DNA from: Anoplopoma fimbria
Taxonomy: Eukaryota > Chordata > Actinopteri > Perciformes > Anoplopomatidae
Reading direction: 5' to 3'
Length of the DNA stretch: 64,000 nt
NCBI RefSeq assembly: GCF_027596085.1
Contig: NC_072456.1
Location: forward strand, 14,956,744 to 15,020,743
The notes below the pieces were generated by a model that ran no database searches, was not told where the DNA came from, and was given only the letters and a program-made list of their open reading frames with translations. Every line of letters starts with the position of its first letter. Positions within the stretch are counted from its first letter, which is position 1. Shown here piece after piece: positions 55,841 through 64,000 of this stretch. Both the position numbers and the translations under genes were made by a program.

Positions 55841-58024
55841 AAATGCCAAAAAAAAAAAAAAAAAAAAAAGAATTACATGTTCAGCAATATGTTGAATGAC
55901 AGCACGGAGTCTGACAAACAAATAAACAAATTAAAGACATCTTAGTGAATAGGTATGAGCTCACATGAACACACTGTACAATATCATTACAGTTTAAATA
56001 TCCATTCACCTTGACCTTAAATAGCCATAAGCAGGTGGACAGAGCTTCTGTGGAAAAATCCATCCAATAAGTAACAGAAAAACACTCCGTCATACTAGAT
56101 TTCATTTTCAAAGACATGAACATGCTTTCTTTAGGTCATAAATATCTCCCAGTTAGCAGATTTTGTTGTTGTTGGAAATCGTACCTGCAAATGGTGTTGA
56201 TTTGACATTCGGTGGCAAAAGGAACATGATACTGACACCAATGAAACTCTATGGCGAGTCTCTACCCGTATGCAGCAACAAGGAACCTCCTTATTCTGAC
56301 TTGCATTATATTGTGAAAGTCATTCTCTTAAAAATTTAAACAAATAAAATAAATCTAACAAAATGACCATATTTCTGGTCTGTTTACGTTGCATCAATAA
56401 GCAACAGACAAATATGCTGCTAACGCTCTGCTAACATCTAATGCTTAGTTTTGGTGAACACAGATTTGTTATGTAAGAGCAATAGATGCACAGATGTGTT
56501 GAAAATGACACCATGGAAACATTGTGGCTATTTTACTGAATCAGAACAATGTGATGTGTGACTGGAATTTTTTAATTAACAGAGCAACATTATTTTTTTT
56601 ACATTATTAGCAATCTAAACTTTGTATTTTGTTTGGTCGATGCTTTTACCAAAAATGTCTTAGAGTGTCATAAGTGCGAACGTTTTTAAGGTAAGTAAAC
56701 CCAGTGTGAATCTGAAGAATTTAATACTGGCAAGAAAGTACTAGTACAAAAATGTATTGTTAAATCCTGATAGTCATATAAAGAGAATACTGCTTATGTG
56801 TCTATGTCTTGGAATTGAGTCGTATTACTGATAACAGTGGGTGAGAGTGTAATCTTACATTATATTAATTATCTGTGAAGATTATGCATGGTTATGCAGG
56901 CATTATTTAAAAATAAAAAATAAATAGTACTTTGCCGTTTTATTTGTTCACAAATTTGCTGTGAACCAGCAGCAGAGTGATCTATAACACTGGTTCTCAT
57001 CCATTTTGGCTGAAGCAAAGCCTCCTTGTGAACCCCAAGTGAAAACAAATCAGATGGTTAAGTTAAGGATTTTTATTTTTTACTGGCCGTCAATTTTACT
57101 TCAAGGAGTAACGTCTTGAGGTTGCAACTACTGTGTTTCATGAGGAAATTAGTTTTAACAAAACAATTACAAACATGACAGAATATTTGTATATTAGAAA
57201 TATATTTTCCACACATTGTACATTATAGCTAAAATCGTCTGCAGGTGTCCCGACCCACAGGCTGAGAACCAGTGATCTACAGTAACGTCCTGCATTCTTT
57301 AAGATTACTTTCTCAAAAAAGGTTCTGAAAAAGCTGAAACCGCTTGGCTTTGTTGAGCTGATCACACATGTACTGTGTGGCTAGTGCTAGCTGTATGCAA
57401 TTTGTTTTTGGCCCTTTGTAGTTTTACATACCTTAATATACTGTTAGTATACTGTTTTACCCACAGAGATGAAGAAAAAAGCGTTCTCCAATTACAAAAA
57501 AAAAAGCCTCTGTATATGCTGTTTTACAATCACCTCATTGCACTCACACGCTAAAACAAAACATGCATAAGGCCACACATCAACAGCGTAATACGAACAA
57601 AACTCAATCTGTACATGAATTAAAAACATTCAGTGCTTCAGTAAAATGGCCTAGCATTCACACTGTCTCTTTTTTTGATGTTTGGCACATATGAGACAAA
57701 AACAACACTCACACATGCCTTCATTATTCGACTCAAACATGACAATCTCTAAAAACATCATTTACATCATTCTTTAACAGTGGCATACATTCCAGAAGTT
57801 CATAATCATTAAGTCCTATCATGTGCAGTCCACAATAAGTAAGGAAAAACAAGGACAGGAATGCAATTAGAGGAAAAAACGAACAAACATTAATAGTCAA
57901 ATATGCATTCATCTAACTGGCATTGCAGGTGCTTGAATCTTCATGGATATATACAGTGAAGTGCAAATTGAAATGGGTATGTGTGTGTGTGTGTGGGGGG
58001 GGATGTTTGGTGCATCAAGTTCCA
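55841..58024 (-). other. probable camsap2 3'UTR and flank
   Basis: No coding similarity is seen. The sequence is AT-rich with several minus-strand AATAAA hexamers, in keeping with a long 3'UTR. Confidence 0.35.
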
Positions 58025-58330
58025 TTAGGACTGGGCAGGCACTACTTTTTTAGGGGTGGCTGGCTTCTTGGTTTGCCAGAGATGGCCGTGGATCGTCACC
58101 GCGTCCACGCTGGCCGACATGGTCTTGGCTGGTATCTGACTGAACTGCTTCTTGTCCGAGTAGTACTTGTAGAGGCCGTCGATCATCTTGCGTGTGATGC
58201 TCTTGGGGCCGATGCCTGTCAGCTTGTTGATCTCCTCCGTCTCGGGGCAGTAGGTGTAGAGAGAGCGGAACTGGCAGCCGGAGTCTCGGAACAAAACCAA
58301 GAAGTTGTTGGCCTCTGATTTCTCCATTTC
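58025..58330 (-). CDS. camsap2: camsap2 terminal exon (CKK core)
   Basis: It encodes the last 101 residues: ANNFLVLFRDSGCQFRSLYT, YCPETEEINKLTGIGPKSIT, KTMSASVDAVTIHGHLWQTK, ending PAQS. The stop is TAA at 58025-58027. This is the microtubule-binding CKK core. Confidence 0.96.
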   Translation of the reverse strand, partial: EMEKSEANNFLVLFRDSGCQFRSLYTYCPETEEINKLTGIGPKSITRKMIDGLYKYYSDKKQFSQIPAKTMSASVDAVTIHGHLWQTKKPATPKKVVPAQS

Positions 58331-61300
58331 CTGTTAATGTAAGGGGAATAAAAAAGGCTCATTAGATATAGTATGGAGGTCAAGAATGCTAAAGTAGGGC
58401 AAAGTTTTTGGTGACATTTGACTCATTCTCACTGGCATAAATTTAGCTATTTAAAAGTGTGTCTGCTCTTTGATTTATACTGACTTGAATGCTAAATGTA
58501 TTTTTCTGCCCTTTCCTTCTGCTTTTTAAATACATGCATTTCTACTTCACTGGTTCCATCAGTACAAAAACAAAGTCCTATAATACTCATCAATCTGCTG
58601 TGTTCTTCCTTTTAATTTAAATGCTGCTTTGGTTAAAAACTAGATTTTATTCATTTGTTTCTACGTTTGATGTTGTACTTTGCTATTTCACTGTTTAGCT
58701 ACGGTAAACAGATTTTTCTGCTGAATTTTTACTTTCAATGTCCTGCAGCCTTCCCTTCATTAGGAGGCTTTAATTGTGATACAACTCCACCATTATTTAA
58801 AGTAAGTTCTTTTGTGAGACATGATGTGCCTTTATTTCATTCCAGTAAAAGCAGACAGCAGAAAGAGGAAGAGAGACAAAGGTAAAGTTTTACTCCACAA
58901 TGGTAAAGGTTAGTGGTGTTCATCTTTAATACAGCCACCAGGGCACCCCTGCATATGTATAGACCAATATATTAAAAGCCCCTACATTACCTCCAGGATC
59001 TTGTTCTTTGGCCCCTCATTGACTTTGCCTGCGAGGCAGCAGTGGGCCAGAGCGTTTTGGATGATGTGCTTGTTAGATTTGGCACTGGGCTCCTTGTATA
59101 GCTTTGGTCCTGAATGACAGCAGAGGGGAGAACATCAGGATGGGAATGTTGCCACGGCAACTACTCCGGTTATGTCAAAGAAAAGACTTCCCTCTCTATT
59201 TTTACTCATTCTTTTGATAAATCATGTATGAAGATTGCTAATGGTTACATATCCACGTTTTATTCAATGCACTGAAAAAGTAATTTGAGCTATGAATGCT
59301 GCATTGAGATAAAAAAAGAAAATGCTGATATGTTTGATTTACATGTCACATCTACTGGGTTAGGAAAGCAAGAAGGAAGCGAGACAAGAGGTTGACTATC
59401 AAAAAGATTATTACACTGTTTGTATTAATATTAGCTGCACTGGATATAAAGATTATACATATTAAGAAACTCACAACTAAGTTTATGATGTCATTCGATA
59501 ACATTAGTGCATGTAACCATTTATGCCATAACTACTTAGGCTAAACTTAAACTGTAATCAGCTAGTTTTAACATTTGAATTGAAAACTAATGCTAAAGAA
59601 CAAATGTCCGAAGTTGTCCTACCAGTGTACTCTGTGTTAGATGTAACAGAGGAGGTTGTGGATCCATTTTCCCAATCCTTCTCTCCATTCCTGCTGCTAG
59701 ATCGACTCGGGGACAGAAATCCATCTGCAGAATCTGGTCTAGAACCCCAAACACACACACACACGCATAATGTTAGGTTACCCTTCTGCATGCTGAACAG
59801 CAGCAAACTATCCTGTAGACAGGGCAGAAAACTACTGTACTATTATACAAACCAACTAGATATATTAGGCTGGTGGCTGGTGTCCTTCCCCCCACCCCGT
59901 CTACATCATGTTTGTATAGATTCATCCTTTACTGTTGAGGAAACTGCGTGCACTATACAAGCACAAAGTTTGAGTTTGGGCTTGGTTTTGGTGACTGTAA
60001 AGAATAAAAGCTTGCAAGCACAGGCAGTGAGTGCAGTGACATGAAGCAGACTGGTGCAAGGTCAATAAAAAAGGTCAATCAATTATAGTGCAGCATGAGG
60101 TGTTTACTTGCTCTTCTAAACTGCAACGCCATTATGTGTCAAAATTTGACTTTATGCGTTATGCATTATGACCCCAGTGGAATAAGATGTATACACTTTG
60201 AAATCACTTGTTCACGTATACGTTCATATACGTGAACAAGTGATTTCAAAGAGAATAAAATAATAAAAAATTTTGCTCAAATGTAAACTGCCCACATTAA
60301 CAAGTCATTTTAGCTTTCATTTCTCAAAAGGCCTGATCATCTTCCAATAGGATATAAAAGTCTACATCTTGTCTTTCCAAAAGCAGAGGATATCTTGAAT
60401 CGTACTAGCATATTTTAAGACACAATGTAGGGATTAAATGACTTATTAAGATGGATGTCTTATGCAGGTTGTGTCTGAGACGTAATGACTCTGCAAACTT
60501 CACTGCAAAATGAATCAATTTGCTTTGATGTTTTATCAGGTGTGAATAAAGCACAGCAGGGAGGTAAGTGCAAAGGGCAAGTGGTTGTTTAGTGGTGGAG
60601 ATGCTGCTCAAAGCGTAGCATTAGACAAGTGCTTTGAAGTTAATCATAAGGAAATATGTTACTATTCCTTTAAGATCTCGATCCCTAATAACTGAGTGTG
60701 GAGACAGGCTTTCAGTGCAGGGCTGGGCTCAGGGCAGCGTGAAGCGTCTTAAGGTTTAACTGCCAAGCAGAAACTAACCTTCTCCTTCTCAGTTTAGGAG
60801 ATCTCAGAAAGAAGAAGAGACCACCAGAGGCTAAACTAGCACTTCTGATGTTTGTGAAACAGCAGGAAAGACAGTGTTAAAAGAAGGAAGGTAGAAGGAT
60901 ACAGGAGAAATGTTAGACCTAAGAACTGGAGTTTGAGAACTTGGCTTAAAAGACACAACAAGAAAGGACAATAAAATATCACCATGCACATGAAGAGAAA
61001 TTAAAGAATTATGTTTAAAATTCACTAAAAAGTAAACATTTCTAACATATTTTCAGTTCAAATCAAATATTAAAAGTATGAAATGCCACAAAATGTCATA
61101 AAATTGAATTAAAAGTCATAGATCTTCAAAAAAGATTGGATGCTCATTTACAGTGGCTTAGTAACTGTAATCCTTAAAGCAAGTGAACCAGGATAAAATT
61201 GTGAATTATTACTAATATTATTGTTTTCTTTTTATGTTTTTGGTTTAGGATTTCAAGGTTTTCAGATTTTTGGCCAAACCACCAGACTTCATAACAGCTT

Positions 61301-64000
61301 CTTTCCTCCTTAATTCATCCTCCAACCTCTATATATAATACAGTTTTTTTTGTTGCTGTTTGTTTTCTTTTTTATATAGCAATCTGGGACTACAAACCAA
61401 ATTTTGTTGTGCAACCCTGTCATACAAAGACAAATAAAAACCTTTGTCACCTTGTTCACCAAAATATCACTCTATTTTGATTACATTTCACATATTACAC
61501 CAGCAGCTATAGAAAAACATCTCACCTTGGTGATCTTTTCTCAGAGTGAACGCTGTCGCTGTCTCCCAGGTTGAGGGAAGCAAGGGACAAGCTGGAGACT
61601 GAAAAGACACGTTGGCGTGAACCTGGATGTGAGATGAGATGTGACACACCACGACACCATGAATAACAACAACAACAACACCAGGCTGTCCACTGTGTTT
61701 TGTGCCAACCCTGTCATAGAGCAATGCAGCCTCAGTGTCATGAATACAATGAACTCTAACATCCAGTTATACACAGGAAATTCACATGGACACACCCTAT
61801 AATACATGCATAAATATGTATTTATACACACTATATAATTCCTAATATAATTGACATATAAAAATACATAAAAACACACACTAACATTACATTGCTCCTT
61901 AAGTATTCAAGCTCAAATTTAAAGTTCTGCTGTATTATTTTGGGCTTTGCCAATAATGATAAAATATCAAAATTAATAATTTTTTTATTTTATTATGTAA
62001 AACAAAAATAATGTAATTGAGGTATGTTATAAATGTGATAAAATGTGGTTAAGACATTCTCAGGAGGCACAAAGCAAAGTGGCAGCAGTACGCCCATTGG
62101 ACAGATGGGATGACCATGACCTCACTGAGTGGGGGTCGTCTCCATGGTTACCTGTAGCAGCTCTGACAGGGGTTTTGGGGGAGTCCATGCTGTCGCGATG
62201 CATGGACTTTGGACGCCCCCGCCTCTGCTTGGTCCCGACGGGTCGTGGTTTGATGACAGTATCCATGTCCGCCATCAGTTTGAGCTGCTTCCTCCTGAGA
62301 TATTCCTGCTTGATGAACTCCCTCCTGGCCTTGTCCTCCTCCTTCCTGAGGCGCTCCTCCTCTGCTTTCATTCTGAACAGCCAGTCAGAAGTCAGTGCAG
62401 ACAAATACTGTTAGAGTTTTTTATTCAATAATGGTGATAATAGGCTGCAAAAATAAATAAATAAATCAAGTACCAACTAAGTTCCAATTTGTATATTTAA
62501 ATCTAAAAAAAGCACTGCAGTGAGACTTTTCTGGACAGAAGTGGAGTGACCTAATATATATGTTTCAAATTTCAAAACAACAACAAAAAACAAAGAAAGT
62601 AAATAGAAAACACAGAAATGACTTAAAAACACGTCTTTATTTATATGATTTTGTGTTCTGATAATGGGAATGGACTTATTTCCTGATGTTTCAACATACC
62701 GAGCTTCCTCCTTCTTCTGCTCCAACTCAGCCTCCTGCTGCATCTTCCTCTGCTGGCTCTCCTTCTCCCTCCTCATCCTTTTCTCCAACAGTGCAGCCCT
62801 CTTTTGAGCCATGTTCTCCTCTGCCATTCCATCCGCCTGAGGCGTGAAGGAAACAAAGTCAGTGTCCTTGAACCGTTCAAAGTACAGTGTGTTCTTTGCT
62901 GATTGAAAATCCAGTAACCTTTAGTTAATGTTATACACTACTGTTTTGTAACTGCTGCTCATGAGGCAAAGCTGACCTTATATCCTTTTGACACAGATTA
63001 TTGTGTGATACTCCCTAAATCATATCACAGTTATTGTGAAAGGTCAACTCTCCTTTGTGAAATTAAATTAGACAGTAAAAGGCTGGCAGACAGTAGAGGT
63101 ATGCAATTTTAATCCATATTCTTTGTATTATGGGACTGTTATAATTCCAACATAGGCCCACCAGGCTGCTATTTTCAGAGTCTTATTACATGTGAACATC
63201 CTCTGCTCATCCCTCAGCATCCACCCTCACTTACACCATCTATTTAACTATTCTCCAACCCCACATTTCCACAGCTGTGCGTGAATTATTCACAACAGCC
63301 CCAGTTTTATGACCTACATCAACGCCCGGACTGTAGCTAGCAAGCTGGGAAGATGATGCTTTTCTCAGCTGACTTGTTTCCTGAACCATTCATCATCTTG
63401 TGTAAGCAATAAGAATGTTTCCTGATAATAAAAAAAAACATGGCTGCATCAGGTTCAAATGTAATTGCTTTTTTTCCAGAAAAGCGACATTACATTTTAA
63501 GGCGTGCCGTGGCACTGGATGGTTGAAAGCGGGTTGTTGCTGATGTTATGGTTTTTATAATCTATATTGATGGTTCTTTGTTCCTATTTGTTGACTCCTT
63601 CAGTGCAGAAACCAAAGACAATGTTCTTTTGGAGACATCTAAAGTATAAATCATCTTATCTAAATAAACATTGACTGGATTCATTTTCATTTCACTCTCC
63701 TCAATGTGCAAATACAATTTTTTATCAATTAGACAAAGAGAAAGTTCTTCAAAACAGACATTCCTGACAGTTCTTTGAATTACCAGCCTACCTTGAAGAA
63801 GAAACCACGAGATATCTTCTGTTCGTGGTCCGGGCCTTCCACATCATCCTGCAGCAACTCCAGACTATCATCAAGTGTCAGATCCTCCAGTGGCTTCACG
63901 ACTGACAGAGGAACCTCAACCAAGCTGCTCTTGACTTGGCCGGAGGCTTCTGGTCTTGATGGAATCTCTGTAGATGTCACCGTGAAGGTCTCTACCACAG
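58025..64000 (-). CDS. camsap2: CAMSAP2, microtubule minus-end-binding protein (3' part, seven exons; start lies beyond the window)
   Basis: CAMSAP2 binds and stabilises non-centrosomal microtubule minus ends through its C-terminal CKK domain. The visible coding exons, in transcript order, are 63792->64000, 62700-62836, 62152-62372, 61526-61598, 59623-59738, 58991-59109 and 58025-58330. They encode about 390 C-terminal residues and all phases fit. They show a charged coiled coil (QKRAALLEKRMRREKESQQR), the LKLMADMDTVIKPRP and RPKSMHRDSMDSPKTP linker, and the CKK domain from about KLYKEPSAKSNKHIIQNALA to the end. FLSPSRSSSRNGEKDWENGS matches CAMSAP2 rather than CAMSAP1 or CAMSAP3. Fish have two copies (a and b), which I cannot separate. 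The N-terminal CH domain is outside the window. Confidence 0.93.
58991..59109 (-). CDS. camsap2: camsap2 exon (CKK start)
   Basis: It encodes PKLYKEPSAKSNKHIIQNAL, AHCCLAGKVNEGPKNKILE, the first part of the CKK domain. It is bounded by TTCAG|GA and GAG|GTAAT. Confidence 0.95.
59623..59738 (-). CDS. camsap2: camsap2 exon (linker)
   Basis: It encodes PDSADGFLSPSRSSSRNGEK, DWENGSTTSSVTSNTEYTG, a serine-rich linker typical of CAMSAP2. It is bounded by TTCTAG|A and CACTG|GTAGG. Confidence 0.93.
60196..60251. repeat. perfect 25-bp inverted repeat with 6-base loop
   Basis: The arms 60196-60220 and 60227-60251 are exact reverse complements (starting CTTTGAAATCACTTGTTCAC), separated by CGTTCA. It lies in the camsap2 intron between 59739 and 61525. 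Its origin is unknown to me. Confidence 0.9.
61526..61598 (-). CDS. camsap2: camsap2 short linker exon
   Basis: It encodes SSLSLASLNLGDSDSVHSEK then RSP. SSLSLASLN is a CAMSAP2 landmark. It is bounded by TTTTCAG|TC and CCAAG|GTGAG. Confidence 0.93.
62152..62372 (-). CDS. camsap2: camsap2 exon (coiled coil and basic linker)
   Basis: It encodes MKAEEERLRKEEDKARREFI, KQEYLRRKQLKLMADMDTVI, KPRPVGTKQRRGRPKSMHRD, then SPKTPVRAAT. It is bounded by TTCAG|AATG and ACAG|GTAAC. Confidence 0.95.
62700..62836 (-). CDS. camsap2: camsap2 exon (coiled coil)
   Basis: It encodes ADGMAEENMAQKRAALLEKR, MRREKESQQRKMQQEAELEQ, then KKEEAR, a charged coiled coil. The acceptor is CCTCAG|GCG. Confidence 0.94.
62837..63791. 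other. camsap2 intron
   Basis: About 1 kb between two camsap2 exons. Nothing else is recognised. Confidence 0.6.
63792..64000 (-). CDS. camsap2: camsap2 exon, cut by the window edge
   Basis: An open frame of at least 69 codons ending LLQDDVEGPDHEQKISRGFF, FK, then donor AAG|GTAGG. The acidic stretch LEDLTLDDSLELL precedes the coiled coil. The frame is still open at position 64000, so the exon continues outside. Confidence 0.85.

Noticed and set aside
59580..60044. 154-codon plus-strand frame
   Set aside because: It is antisense to a clear camsap2 exon and runs on into intron, with no recognisable product.

Overview
This window is vertebrate genomic DNA, almost certainly from a ray-finned (teleost) fish. 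It holds intron-split genes with GT-AG junctions, long AT-rich introns, many (CA)n/(TG)n microsatellites, tRNA-headed SINEs, LINE 3' ends with TTATC tails and a Tc1/mariner-type palindromic element. There are no operons, bacterial features or CRISPR arrays.

Five protein-coding genes can be reconstructed. From left to right they are: gipc3 on the minus strand (2938-13328, six coding exons, 336 aa); a GRAM-domain gene of the GRAMD2A/2B type on the plus strand (17668-31695, thirteen coding exons, 382 aa, 3'UTR to about 34.0 kb); lim2, a lens-fibre MP20 homologue, on the minus strand (35161-36987, four coding exons, 174 aa); wdr47 on the minus strand (40594-52843, fifteen coding exons, 884 aa, probable non-coding exon 1 near 54.3-54.6 kb); and the 3' part of camsap2 on the minus strand (58025 to the window edge, seven exons including the CKK domain). 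In all four complete genes every intron phase agrees and the summed coding length is a multiple of three. These gene models are therefore strong, although they were made by eye.

The genes are not an operon and most have separate jobs. GIPC3 is a PDZ adaptor needed for hearing in mammals, the GRAMD2 protein is a tail-anchored ER contact-site protein, and LIM2 is a lens membrane protein. The exception is the last pair: WDR47 and CAMSAP2 are known from mammalian work to act together at microtubule minus ends, and here they lie head-to-tail about 3.5 kb apart.

The non-coding space is rich in repeats. One SINE has a perfect 13-bp target-site duplication (6521-6913). Two other SINEs share a body but carry different 3' tails (1279-1573 and 45251-45477). 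LINE remnants lie at 3653-3892, 4737-4826, 24058-24725 and 43247-44090. A degenerate TATGAC-rich array fills most of one wdr47 intron (about 41.9-44.75 kb). A perfect 25-bp hairpin sits in a camsap2 intron (60196-60251), and a 228-bp element with 39-bp perfect terminal inverted repeats lies at 54745-54972. The most interesting regulatory inference is a possible alternative first coding exon of the GRAMD2 gene (25641-25699), which has the same splice phase as the main first exon and lies 280 bp downstream of a perfect cAMP-response element.
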